The notes under the pieces were generated by a model, which was not told where the DNA came from, ran no database searches, and saw only the letters and a program-made list of their open reading frames with translations. From CADEDV01 sp964412375 (GTDB lineage: Bacteria > Bacteroidota > Bacteroidia > Chitinophagales > Chitinophagaceae): 64,000 bases of DNA. Made by a program: the position numbers and the translations under genes. Below, piece after piece: positions 32,633-42,082 of this stretch; the first letter of the stretch is position 1; every line of letters starts with the position of its first letter. The stretch covers positions 1-64,000 of the forward strand of contig CAYPOD010000001.1 of NCBI GenBank assembly GCA_964412375.1, in the 5' to 3' direction.

Positions 32633-34093
32633 CTATTCGTATCCCGGGTTTTGAATCCAAACACCATTATTGGCTTGTATCTCAACATTCGGAAGCGGAA
32701 AAACAAAACGGAAATTTCCGGCAGGCAAAGACTGCGATGGACCAGTCGGAGCATCAGTTGCCAAACGTGTTACTGGCAAACCTCTTCTCTTCAGATCCCA
32801 GAAACGATGGCCTTCAAATGCCAATTCTTTGAACCTTTCTTCCAGGATAGCTGTGATAGCCGCATCTTTGTTAGCAAAAGTTACATTGGTATAGCCAGTG
32901 ATCCTCGCTGCCCTGAGTGTATTGATATCACTTTCAGCACTGTTGGCACCGGACACTTTATTTTGCTCAGCCCTGGCCTCTGCACGGATCAGGTACATTT
33001 CACCGGTACGCATGATCTTTCCGTGATTCACATTCTCATCTGCGGTGGCATAACCGGTACCGCGATATTTATGTACCAACTCAGAAAATCTGCCTGCATT
33101 TGCCAAAATTGGTTCATTAATCATATATGATGAGAACCGAACATCATTAGCCTGGTCAAAACTGTTCCACAATTTTTCTGAAGGGCGCCATGTGATTGTA
33201 CCAATAGCCGGGTTAGCAGGAGTGCCTCCTGAAAGACCAGCACGCCACAAGCCGCCAATTCTTCCACCAATGGAGAGTGTCATTTCGATTCTCCATGCTT
33301 GTTCATTGGTATTTGCATCAGTCCAGATGCCCGGGAAATTGGCCATAGTTGCCAGAGGTATTCCATTGATATACTCAGTGGCATAAGTTTCTGCATTTGC
33401 CCAGTCTCTCATATACAAAGCAACCCTTGCCTGCAAACCTGCAGCAGCAAGTCTTGTAACCCTTTTTATATCAGTAAGTGCAGTGGGAAGCAGGTTTTTT
33501 GCTGCAGCCAGGTCCGCATTTATCTTTTGAAAATAAGGACCCATTTCAATACGGGGCTGCGGCACAATGGTAGGTGTTTCCAAGTAAGGCATAGCCAAGC
33601 CTGCCGGATCATAATTGCCGCTGTAATACCTGAACAATTCAAAATGACAGAATGCTCGCAGGAACAAAGCCTCACCTTTGATTCTTGCACGAAGTGTATT
33701 ATCTCCGGGCCGTGTAGAATCTGCACCATCTACAAATTGCAACACCCTGTTCACCCTGTCAATAACCCTGTAGTTAGGCGTTACGGCCGTATAGGAGTCT
33801 CTTATACTTACATCCTGTGAAGTATATTGCCATTCATGAACTGTGCCCGCATTGTAAAACTCAGACACTCTCAATTCATCAGAAAATACACCATTCATCA
33901 GCATGGCCATGGTCAATGTCGGCACAAAAGCAGCATATGCTCCAATAATGGCCTGTTCATTATTTTGCACGGTTTTTAAAGCCGTAGGACCCGCAATAAG
34001 GTCAGTTTCTTTGATCTCAACCAGCTTTTTACAGCCTGTTGCCAGCACTACCAGCAAGGATGAGATCATCAGTATTCCATAATATCTTCTCAT
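32633..34093 (-). CDS. SusD/RagB-type nutrient-binding lipoprotein
   Basis: A 486-residue SusD-family surface lipoprotein with lipobox ATGC (Cys21). TPR-like helices and the family end (AITAILEERFKELAFEGHRFWDLKRRG, then the closing NPGYE) are typical. It caps the SusC channel and delivers ligand to it. The gene lies 17 bp after susC. No glycoside hydrolase or peptidase gene is nearby in the visible sequence, so the ligand (glycan, peptide or other) cannot be inferred. Confidence 0.95.
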   Translation of the reverse strand: MRRYYGILMISSLLVVLATGCKKLVEIKETDLIAGPTALKTVQNNEQAIIGAYAAFVPTLTMAMLMNGVFSDELRVSEFYNAGTVHEWQYTSQDVSIRDSYTAVTPNYRVIDRVNRVLQFVDGADSTRPGDNTLRARIKGEALFLRAFCHFELFRYYSGNYDPAGLAMPYLETPTIVPQPRIEMGPYFQKINADLAAAKNLLPTALTDIKRVTRLAAAGLQARVALYMRDWANAETYATEYINGIPLATMANFPGIWTDANTNEQAWRIEMTLSIGGRIGGLWRAGLSGGTPANPAIGTITWRPSEKLWNSFDQANDVRFSSYMINEPILANAGRFSELVHKYRGTGYATADENVNHGKIMRTGEMYLIRAEARAEQNKVSGANSAESDINTLRAARITGYTNVTFANKDAAITAILEERFKELAFEGHRFWDLKRRGLPVTRLATDAPTGPSQSLPAGNFRFVFPLPNVEIQANNGVWIQNPGYE

Positions 34094-34110
34094 TGTAATG
34101 TAGTTTTAAA

Positions 34111-37100
34111 TTAGAAATTAATATCAATACCCATTACAAACATCCTTGGGTTGGGGAATTCGTTCAAGCTGATATTGTTGTTATCCTCCGGATCCGGACC
34201 TCTCCATGGGCTCCAGATTGCCAGGTTTTGTCCCTGCACATAGAACCTGGCTGATTTAACCAACCTGAATCCGCCGATATTGATCTCGGGAATGCTGTAA
34301 GCAATATTCAGATTTCTGAAACGCAGGAATTTAGCATCCTGGATATCGGAAGAGTTAAAGCCTCTGTCAAAAGCAGGTGATTGGTAGAACACATTATCAC
34401 CTGGTTTTTGCCATTGTTGCGTAAGTAGCACTCTTGATGCATTTACAGCTGAGTGATAACCGATAATTCCTCTTCTCACCCAGTTTTCAATGTTATTATA
34501 CCGGGTCACTTTCAACTGGTAGGAGAATAAGGCACTCAGTGAAATCCTCTTGTAACGAACATCCAGTGTAAAACCACCTACATGTTTGGGCACAAAGGTT
34601 CCGTATTTGGCAAAGAAAAATCCTTCTGCCGTGTTGGTAGTTGTTGTGCCATCTTCTTTTTCAAATAATGGACGACCGTCAGCAGGATTGGCCCCGAGAT
34701 AATTTTGCGTATAATGTGATCCGTAAGGCAATCCTTTACGGATGATAAACGTTCCCTGGGGTATTTCATTTACCTGGCCAAGGTCTTCGATCAGGTTATC
34801 ATTGATGGCATGATTTATACCAAAAGTGACATCAAAATCATTTGTCTTCACCACATCCACACTGAAAGCAAACTCAAAACCTTTGTTGCGCATGATACCA
34901 GCATTCACATTCAATGTAGCGCCACTGCCAAATCCTGCAGTGGAAGGTATCTGCTGGTTAACAAACAGGTCTTCGGTTTTTTCGTTGTAATGATCCACAC
35001 TTAACCTGAGCCTGTTGTCCCACATTGCAATGTCAACACCAACGTTGATTTTCCTGATTGTCTCAATGCGAAGCTGGTCATTAACCGCTGCAAGAGGTGC
35101 TTGCCCTGTAATACCTGAGTTGGCATATTGGGCACCACCCGTTCCAAATGAAGGTAATTGTGGACCCTGGTAGTTGGTTACACCTACAAGGCCACCACCG
35201 GCACCATATGTATTGGCCGGGATACTTCCGATGTTCGGCACAGCGCCATAAGATGCTCTCAGCTTAAGATCTGTAAATATGTTTTGATTTTTCAGGAAAT
35301 CTTCAGAAATGGCATTCCAGATTGCACCAGCAGACCAGGTAGTGATCTCCCTGTTATCCGGGTTAACTATCCTTGAAGTACCATCCCTCCTGATATTACC
35401 GGTAAGAGTGTACTTGTTATTATAAGTGTAGCGGCCTGTAGCAAAGAACGAACGGATACCAAATCCGCCACTGGCGCTGGTTCCAAACTGTGCAGTTTGA
35501 GCCACAGGAAGCTGTCCGGCATTCTGACCGGTGGGGTCAATCCGCGGGTCAAGATTATAAATCGTAAATCCAAGACCTTTCTGGAAATTTCTTACTGCTT
35601 CAAAATAGCCGCCTACTTCTACATCATGCACATTAGCAAACTTCTTTGCAAACACAATGCTGGAAGTATTGATAAGGTTGGCGCTGCTACGGAAAGCTTC
35701 TGAATTGATACCATTGCCGCCCAAAGCCTGCAGGCTACCAACATATGTTCCTGCTTTGATGGCACGCTGCCAGCGGTCAAGTGNNNNNNNNNNNNNNNNN
35801 NNNNNNNNNNNNNNNNNNNNNNNNNNNNNNNNNNNNNNNNNNNNNNNNNNNNNNNNNNNNNNNNNNNNNNNNNNNNNNNNNNNTGCAGGCTACCAACATA
35901 TGTTCCTGCTTTGATGGCACGCTGCCAGCGGTCAAGTGATGCTTCAACTCCAAACACATTCTTCAATGTTACAGTTGGATGAAGTTTATATGACAATGTC
36001 AGGCCGGAAACTACCTTTAACTGGCGTTGTTCCCAAAGTGAGTTGTAAAGACCTTCCAGCACATTACCAATTTGTTTTAACACTAAACTGGTGCTGGGTC
36101 CGAAAATAATTGACCCGTCTTCACGATAAGGATTCTCATAAGGTTTAGCTCTCCATGCCATCTGGAAAGGGTTCCTGGCCGAATTACCCAGCCATTCACC
36201 TTCATTATACTCATTAATGGCATAACCCACTGTTGTGTTAAAACCAATATTCAATTTACCGGCTGTCATTTCCAGGTTGAAACGGCTGGTATATCTTTTA
36301 AGCCTTGAACGCAGGTCTGTACCTTTTTGATCAAAATAGCTTCCGGAAACAAAGTACTTCATATTATTCGTTCCACCACTTACGTTGATTTCATGAGTAG
36401 TAGAAAGTCCCTGGCGGAATAAAATATCCGGGTAATAAATATTTATACTGCCAATGCTGTCACGAAGAAAATCGTAACGGGCCTGGGATGGGGCAAAAGG
36501 ATTATTTGCCGGAGATGTTGCCGGCAAACCGGCATAAGCAGGATTGTTGCGGGAATAAACCCAACCTGGTGTGTTTGTAGCAAAACCTGCCATACCTAAT
36601 CTTTCTTCATACTGAAGAATTTCCTGGGTATTCATCATATCAAATTTATTCCAGTTTGGCGGCTGGGTGAAACCAACCTGTGTGCGGTAAGAGAATGCCG
36701 GGGCACCGCTCTTACCTCTTTTTGTGGTAATAACAACAACACCCAAACCACCGCGGGCACCATACAATGCAGCAGAAGAGGCATCTTTCAGTACTGTTAT
36801 CGATTCAAAATCGTTAGGATTCAGAGCCTGCATATCACCTGCTGGGATAGGCACACCATCTACTATAAACAAAGGCTGGGCAAAAGCTGCCTGAATTGAT
36901 TTGAATCCGCGAATGTGCATGGTAGCACTGGCACCGGGCTGACCCGAAGCAGACGATACCTGCAAACCCGGAGCCCGGCCTTGCAATGCCTGGTCGAAAG
37001 AACCCACCGGAACAGTTTCTACTACTTTTGAGCTCATGGTAGTAGCTGCACCAACGAATTGTGTTTTCTTTTCCCGGGAATAGCCGGTTACAACCACTTC

Positions 37101-37403
37101 AGTAAGCGACTTGTCTTCGGGAGAAAGACTCGCATTAATGGTGGATTGGCTGCCGATGTTTGCCTCGAAAGGTGTCATGTCAACAGCTGTGAATACCAAC
37201 GCTTTAGCAGTAGCAGGCACAACAAGTGAATAAGTACCATCCGCTTTGGTGGTGGTACCCGTCGTAGTGCCTTTGGCCATTACTGTTACATTGGGAATCG
37301 GGGCGCCCTTATCATCTGTCACCTTACCGGTGATAGTTCTTTGGGCATGGGTTTGCGCTGCAAGCAGCAACACCCCCAGCAGGAGCATTGTCAGTTTCCT
37401 CAT
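34111..37403 (-). CDS. SusC/RagA-type TonB-dependent outer-membrane transporter (split by a false scaffold gap)
   Basis: Starts at the ATG at 37403 with a signal peptide (cleavage after THAQ). Then come a CarboxypepD_reg-like domain (RTITGKVTDDKGAPIPNV), a TonB box region (LTEVVVTGY), the plug (GRAPGLQV, IRGFKSI, LFIVDGVPI, SITVLKDASSAALYGARG) and the barrel, ending in a terminal aromatic residue as barrels do. A run of 100 N at 35784-35883 interrupts the frame. Removing it together with one copy of the 55-bp flanking duplication restores one frame of 1045 residues, the normal SusC size. It should be read as one intact gene. Confidence 0.93.
35729..35938. other. scaffold gap flanked by identical 55-bp ends (assembly artefact)
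   Basis: 35729-35783 and 35884-35938 are identical, with 100 N between. The two contig ends therefore overlap by 55 bp, the size of a common assembler k-mer, and were joined with a default spacer. Deleting 155 bp closes the gap and puts both halves of susC back in frame. Confidence 0.92.
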
Positions 37404-37867
37404 GTGATTTTTTTTTAAATTGTAGTTTAACGAATTCAAGGGATAAGGAACGGTAAAAAAACAAAAACAGTTGTCTATCAATAAAATATCAATAGTATTC
37501 TCATACCTTAACCTGTTATCAAAGGGACAGAAAAAAACTAAGACAAATAATTGTTAATTATTGCTGCACGAAAATAAGGGCTTAGTGGTTTAAAAGGCAA
37601 AAAAAATGAGGAATAGTTTCAGAAATGAAAATCGAAATCCGCTCAAAAATTTTACTAGTTATAGCTGGCGGAGTTTAACAACCAGGTCAGGCTATAATAT
37701 TCATAATAATACTCCAAAGTCCTCAGTTACTTTAAAACAAGTCAACTTCCAGGCCTTACTTATTATTTTGCAAGGTGTTAGCGTCGCAGTCATTTTCCCT
37801 TTACGTACCATTATTTTAAGAACGAGTCCGAATGGTGGTGATGAACAAACCCGACAAAAATAAATTC
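37404..37867. other. intergenic region upstream of susC
   Basis: No convincing gene in 464 bp. It should hold the promoter of susC-susD on the minus strand, but no exact TAnnTTTG element stands out within 100 bp of the start. It is rich in A/T. A short plus-strand frame at 37606-37863 has a Lys/Arg/Asn-rich sequence with no recognisable features and is probably not a gene. Confidence 0.5.
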
Positions 37868-38245
37868 TCAGATTACTCTCCTATCATATTTTTGAAAACT
37901 ATGAGTTTTTGACACTGAAAGATTTTCCTTTGATCCTTCCAAAACAATATCTCCAACTTCAATTCTTACTCCGCTTATCCTTCCATCACCATTTCTTTTA
38001 AAACTGGCCATGCCATTGTAACCCATGATCTCAAAAACATCCCCCTCATATCTTTTTAATTCTGCATTGCCCATTACCGATGTGGCGAATAACACCCCGT
38101 TGTCTAATATCACCACCACTTCTGTCACTGCACTGCCTTCGGGAAATTTATACTTCCCGACATATTGTTGTAAAGTGGAATCCGTTTGTGCCTGAATGGT
38201 ATGAACGGTTATAATGGCCACGAAGGCTAAGAAAAGTTTTCTCAT
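37868..38245 (-). CDS. small secreted protein, DUF3471-like
   Basis: A 125-residue protein with a signal peptide (cleavage after IQAQ, residue 20) and a single small beta domain. The opening YVGKYKFPEGSAVTEVVVILDNGVLFA resembles the DUF3471-type beta domain often found at the C-terminus of beta-lactamase-like proteins in this phylum. No catalytic residues are evident. It is between the thiolase gene and susC, both on the same strand, with 60 bp to the thiolase. Function unknown. Confidence 0.75.
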   Translation of the reverse strand: MRKLFLAFVAIITVHTIQAQTDSTLQQYVGKYKFPEGSAVTEVVVILDNGVLFATSVMGNAELKRYEGDVFEIMGYNGMASFKRNGDGRISGVRIEVGDIVLEGSKENLSVSKTHSFQKYDRRVI

Positions 38246-38305
38246 ATTATTATTTTTTTCCTTTACGCTGAAAATAGAAAAAAGTTACTGCCTGGTAAAA
38301 AAACA

Positions 38306-39328
38306 TTATACCCCTTCATAAATAACAGCAGCGCCCTGCCCCACCCCTACACACATGGTGGCCAGTCCCAGTTTTGCCTTTGTTCTTTTCATTTCATGCA
38401 GCAAAGTGGTGGAAATGCGGACACCGCTGCANNNNNNNNNNNNNNNNNNNNNNNNNNNNNNNNNNNNNNNNNNNNNNNNNNNNNNNNNNNNNNNNNNNNN
38501 NNNNNNNNNNNNNNNNNNNNNNNNNNNNNNNGAAGCCAGCAGCAGTGCTGCTGCGCCATCATTTATACCGGATGAGTTGCCGGCTGTCACGGTTCCATCT
38601 TTGGCAAAAGCAGGTTTCAGTGCTGCCAGTTTCTCTATTGAAGTTTGCCGCGGATGCTCATCGGTATCAAATAATACCTGTTCCTGCTTTGCCCCTAATA
38701 TCAGCACCGGCGCCAGTTCATCTTTCCATTTGCCTGCTGCGAGTGCTGCAAAATATTTTTCCTGTGAAGCCAGCGCAAATTCATCCTGCTCCTGTCTTGA
38801 TATCTTCCATTGCTTTGCCACGTTCTCAGCTGTTTCTCCCATACTGAACGGGTAATACATATCCGCCAGTTTTTTATTGGTAAACCGCCAGCCAATGGTG
38901 CTGTCATGCATCTCCACATTGCGTTGCCAACCCGAAGAGGTTTTTGCCATTACAAACGGGGCTCTCGTCATACTTTCCACACCACATGCAATCACCAGTT
39001 CTGCTTCACCGCACATCACCTGCCTTGCCGCATCCATTACGGCTTGCAAACCTGATGCACAAAGACGGTTCACTGTATTTCCTGCCACTGTAACCGGCAA
39101 GCCTGCAAGCAGAGCTGCCATGCGGGCCACATTGCGGTTATCTTCACCCGCCTGGTTAGCATCCCCGGCAATCACATCTTCAATAGCATTTACATCTGCA
39201 CCGGGATTTCTCTCCAGTAGTGTCCTGATAACATGCGCCAGCAGGTCGTCTGGCCGGATGCTGCTCAAACTGCCACCATATTTGCCAACAGGTGTTCTCA
39301 CTGCATCAATGACATAGACAGTATTCAT
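38306..39328 (-). CDS. thiolase (acetyl-CoA acetyltransferase / beta-ketoadipyl-CoA thiolase type), with internal gap
   Basis: A thiolase whose N-terminal 265 or so residues closely resemble PcaF/PaaJ beta-ketoadipyl-CoA thiolases (GDANQAGEDNRNVARMAALL, then STIGWRF). The nucleophile Cys is in NRLCASGLQAV and the second catalytic Cys in MCVGVGQG near the end. A 100-N gap at 38432-38531 removes the stretch with the catalytic His (GGAIALGHP). Comparison with E. coli AtoB suggests about 80-90 residues are missing, so the true gap is nearer 260 bp than 100. The exact acyl substrate is open. Confidence 0.88.
   Translation of the reverse strand: MNTVYVIDAVRTPVGKYGGSLSSIRPDDLLAHVIRTLLERNPGADVNAIEDVIAGDANQAGEDNRNVARMAALLAGLPVTVAGNTVNRLCASGLQAVMDAARQVMCGEAELVIACGVESMTRAPFVMAKTSSGWQRNVEMHDSTIGWRFTNKKLADMYYPFSMGETAENVAKQWKISRQEQDEFALASQEKYFAALAAGKWKDELAPVLILGAKQEQVLFDTDEHPRQTSIEKLAALKPAFAKDGTVTAGNSSGINDGAAALLLAXXXXXXXXXXXXXXXXXXXXXXXXXXXXXXXXXXCSGVRISTTLLHEMKRTKAKLGLATMCVGVGQGAAVIYEGV
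38432..38531. other. scaffold gap inside the thiolase gene
   Basis: A run of exactly 100 N. Unlike the gap in susC, the flanks do not repeat each other, so sequence is truly missing here. Very GC-rich, repetitive bases (GCAGCAG/CTGCTG) border it. Confidence 0.95.
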
Positions 39329-39387
39329 TCAAAAATGATTAGGATGGCAAATATCTGTGAATTCCGTTTATTCCCTCCATCCCTGTT

Positions 39388-39395
39388 TATCTTTG
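39388..39395 (+). promoter_or_regulatory. -7 promoter element of rlmN
   Basis: TATCTTTG matches TAnnTTTG exactly and lies seven bases before the rlmN ATG. The -33 region has only a TTTA. The spacing predicts a leaderless or near-leaderless transcript. Confidence 0.5.
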
Positions 39396-39402
39396 CCGCG
39401 TC

Positions 39403-40452
39403 ATGAAGAAAGCAAAAAACAATATCAGGCAATTATCGCTGGCAGACCTGGAGCAATATTTTGAAACACTTGGCGAAAAAAAATTCAGGGCCAGGCAGGT
39501 GTATGAATGGATCTGGCAAAAGCAAGCCATGAGTTTTGCCGACATGACCAACCTGAGCAAAGAACTGCGGCAAAAATTGGGTGAAGAATTTACACTACCA
39601 GCCCTCACTGTAGATGCTACCCAATACTCTGCTGACGGCACTATTAAAAGCCGTTTCAAAACATGGGATGGCCACCTGGTGGAAGGCGTGCTGATACCTA
39701 CGAGCACAAGATTCACCGCCTGTGTTTCATCACAGATAGGTTGTTCTTTAAGCTGCAAGTTTTGCGCAACCGGATATATAGACCGCAAACGCAATCTTGA
39801 CTTTGACGAGATCTATGATGAAGTGGTACAGATCAACCGTCAATGCGAAAAAGTGTATGGCAAAAAACTCAGCAATATCGTTTTTATGGGAATGGGTGAA
39901 CCTCTGCTGAATTATAAAAACGTATTGAAAGCCATTGAAAGAATCACATCTCCTGATGGGCTGGGCATGAGTCCGCGGCGCATTACGGTATCCACAGCTG
40001 GTGTGGCCAAACAGATCAGGCAATTGGGGGACGATAAAGTAAAATTTAAACTGGCCCTTTCCCTTCATGCCGCCAATGATGCCAAACGCCATGAGATCAT
40101 GCCCATCAACGACACTAACAATATCAAATCACTGGTGGATGCACTAAATTATTTCTATAAACAGACAGGTAACGAGATCACTTTTGAATATATACTTTTT
40201 AAAAACTTCAATGACTCACAGAAAGATGCCGATGAACTGATCAAAATATACCGCCAGGTTCCCGCCGACCTGGTCAACATCATAGAGTACAATCCTATTG
40301 ACTTTGCCAGTTTTGAAAAACCAGATGAAGAAAAGGTAGAAACTTTTATGAAACACCTGGAAAAGAACCGGGTAAATGCAAGGCTGCGGCGCAGCCGGGG
40401 CAAGGATATAGACGCTGCCTGTGGCCAACTGGCCAATAAAGATGGTCATTAG
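39403..40452 (+). CDS. rlmN: dual-specificity 23S rRNA/tRNA adenine-C2 methyltransferase RlmN
   Basis: A 349-residue radical-SAM enzyme that methylates A2503 of 23S rRNA. The radical-SAM motif CSLSCKFC follows ACVSSQIG (about residue 107-122). Other family features are GMGEPLLNY and the SLHAANDAKRHEIMP stretch. The N-terminal helical domain contains the KKFRARQVYEWIWQK motif. The second catalytic Cys is in the C-terminal AACGQL. The gene stands alone, divergent from the thiolase. Confidence 0.97.
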   Translation: MKKAKNNIRQLSLADLEQYFETLGEKKFRARQVYEWIWQKQAMSFADMTNLSKELRQKLGEEFTLPALTVDATQYSADGTIKSRFKTWDGHLVEGVLIPTSTRFTACVSSQIGCSLSCKFCATGYIDRKRNLDFDEIYDEVVQINRQCEKVYGKKLSNIVFMGMGEPLLNYKNVLKAIERITSPDGLGMSPRRITVSTAGVAKQIRQLGDDKVKFKLALSLHAANDAKRHEIMPINDTNNIKSLVDALNYFYKQTGNEITFEYILFKNFNDSQKDADELIKIYRQVPADLVNIIEYNPIDFASFEKPDEEKVETFMKHLEKNRVNARLRRSRGKDIDAACGQLANKDGH

Positions 40453-40527
40453 ACCAGTTCAAGTATTTTTTACCCGTTTCCCGGAATTTTTATACATTCG
40501 GGTTCTCCAAAACTCTAAAAAAGACAC

Positions 40528-41124
40528 ATGAAAAGAATATTCTTTACTGCCCTGATCGCCGCCCTTTCTGCAACGATGCTGAATGCACAGCAAACGACTG
40601 CTCCCAAACAGGCCCAGGACAAGCCCAAACACGGAATGAATAGCAGCTTTGATGGCCTGAACCTGAGTGCTGCACAACAGGAGAAAATTAAAACGCTTAA
40701 AGAACAGCACAAAACCCAGCTTGAAGAACTGAAACAACAGGGAGTTTCACAGGAAAAAATTGATGCGGTTCGCAGAGATCAGAAAGATCAGATCCTGTCT
40801 GTTTTGACCGATGAGCAAAAAGAAACCTGGGAAAAAAACAAATCAACCCGCAACGAACAAGAATTGAAAAAAGAAAAAAAAGCTACTGAGGTAGCAATGC
40901 AAAAAGAAAAAGAACAGGCTGTTGTTTCTGAAAAGGATGAAATAAAAGCAAAGATCAAAGCCGTTCAGGAGGATAAAAGCCTGACAGAAGAGCAGAAAAA
41001 AATAAAAACAAAAGAATTGCTGAATCAGCTGAACAATGAGACCAACCAAACACTGAGTGCTGAAGAAGCGGAAAAATTAAAAGAACAAAAAAAACACAAC
41101 CTCGAAAAGAAGGCCAAAAATTGA
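40528..41124 (+). CDS. secreted coiled-coil protein with LTxxQ-like repeats (first of two)
   Basis: A 198-residue protein with a signal peptide (cleavage after LNAQ, residue 20). The mature part is almost wholly helical and charged, rich in Lys, Glu and Gln. LTxxQ-like elements recur (LSAAQQEKIKTLK, LTDEQKETWEK, LTEEQKKIKTKE, LSAEEAEKLKE), as in Spy/CpxP-type periplasmic chaperones. It is about 210 bp before a second, similar gene. The likely role is in envelope stress or metal/aggregation protection, by family resemblance only. Followed by a strong terminator. Confidence 0.75.
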   Translation: MKRIFFTALIAALSATMLNAQQTTAPKQAQDKPKHGMNSSFDGLNLSAAQQEKIKTLKEQHKTQLEELKQQGVSQEKIDAVRRDQKDQILSVLTDEQKETWEKNKSTRNEQELKKEKKATEVAMQKEKEQAVVSEKDEIKAKIKAVQEDKSLTEEQKKIKTKELLNQLNNETNQTLSAEEAEKLKEQKKHNLEKKAKN

Positions 41125-41142
41125 TTTTTCACTAAATAGATT

Positions 41143-41177
41143 AAAAAGCCTGCGACAACAGATCGCAGGCTTTTTTG
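41143..41177 (+). terminator. rho-independent terminator
   Basis: AAAAAGCCTGCGA pairs with TCGCAGGCTTTTTT around CAACAGA; a T-tract follows. It separates the two LTxxQ-type genes into two transcripts. Confidence 0.9.
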
Positions 41178-41336
41178 TTACCGCTCATCACAGTGAAAAA
41201 CCTTATACGAATTTTTTCCTACTTCTCATTAAACCATAAGAAATACTGCAGGTCTTTTGTTCGTTCATTTTTTTTTAACAACTCCTGTCAAAGGTTTGCA
41301 CCAGCACAGGACATCTAAACACAAAAACATATAACC

Positions 41337-41966
41337 ATGAAAAAAATAGTCGTAACCATGATCGTCGCTGCATTTACGGTGACAGCTATCCAGGCCCAGG
41401 AAATTCCCCAGCGAAAAAAGCATGATGGCTTTAAAAAGCAACGGGGCATGAAAATGCATCACAGCAACAAGATGCATAACCTGAACCTGAGTGAAGAACA
41501 AAAAGCGAAATTCAAATCATTGAATGAAGCTCACCGCCAGCAAATGACCGAACTCCGCAAACAGGATAATATCACAGTGAAAGAATCTAGAGAAAAAATG
41601 CTTTCCCTGCGCAAAGAACACCAGGCCAAAGTGCAGTCAATACTGACCGCAGAACAAAAGGCACAGATTGAAAAAAACAAAGCAGAACGCCAGGCAAAAA
41701 TGAAGGAGATGGCAGAAAAAAGAGGTGAAAGGATGAAACAACACCTGAACCTGACAGATGCCCAATCTCAAAAACTGGCAGAAAGCAGGAAAGCCACGGC
41801 AGAAAAGATGAAAGCCCTTCGTGAAAACCAATCGTTGACACCGGAACAGAAAAAAGAACAGGTGAGAGAGCTGATGAAAAAACAAAAGGAAACCATGAAG
41901 TCTGTACTTACGGAAGAACAATTGCAAAAAATGAAGGAAGGAAGAAAACCCGGTAAAAAGATCTGA
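41337..41966 (+). CDS. secreted coiled-coil protein with LTxxQ-like repeats (second of two)
   Basis: A 209-residue paralogue in style of the preceding protein: signal peptide ending in IQAQ (residue 21), a His/Met/Lys-rich N-terminal mature part (HDGFKKQRGMKMHHSNKMH) that could bind metal, and then two helical LTxxQ repeats, NLNLSEEQKAKFKSLNEA ... ILTAEQKAQ and LNLTDAQSQKLAES ... SLTPEQKKEQ ... VLTEEQLQ. The His/Met-rich head is absent from the first gene. Spy-like chaperone is the best guess; function unproven. Confidence 0.78.
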   Translation: MKKIVVTMIVAAFTVTAIQAQEIPQRKKHDGFKKQRGMKMHHSNKMHNLNLSEEQKAKFKSLNEAHRQQMTELRKQDNITVKESREKMLSLRKEHQAKVQSILTAEQKAQIEKNKAERQAKMKEMAEKRGERMKQHLNLTDAQSQKLAESRKATAEKMKALRENQSLTPEQKKEQVRELMKKQKETMKSVLTEEQLQKMKEGRKPGKKI

Positions 41967-41999
41967 CGGAACCTGAATAATATCCCTCAGCATATACCT

Positions 42000-42030
42000 A
42001 ACCCCGTCTTATAACTGTAAGGCGGGGTTT
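42000..42030 (+). terminator. rho-independent terminator
   Basis: AACCCCGTC pairs (one G-T) with GGCGGGGTT around a 12-base loop, followed by TTATTT. It ends the second LTxxQ gene. Confidence 0.8.
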
Positions 42031-42034
42031 TATT

Positions 42035-42042
42035 TATCTTTG
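42035..42042 (+). promoter_or_regulatory. -7 promoter element before rluB
   Basis: TATCTTTG, an exact TAnnTTTG match, 40 bases before the rluB ATG and immediately after the terminator of the previous gene. No clear TTTG at the -33 distance. Confidence 0.4.
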
Positions 42043-42082
42043 TCCCTCACCAAATTACTGTTGTAAAACAGCAACCCCTTCA

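Noticed and set aside
34111..37481. Two separate partial SusC genes, or a frameshifted susC
   Set aside because: The flanks of the N run are identical over 55 bp, and collapsing them gives one open frame; a scaffold artefact explains everything.
37606..37863. 85-residue plus-strand frame in the susC upstream region
   Set aside because: Low-complexity Asn/Lys/Arg-rich sequence with no signal peptide, domain or coding-type composition and no start context; more likely noncoding AT-rich DNA.
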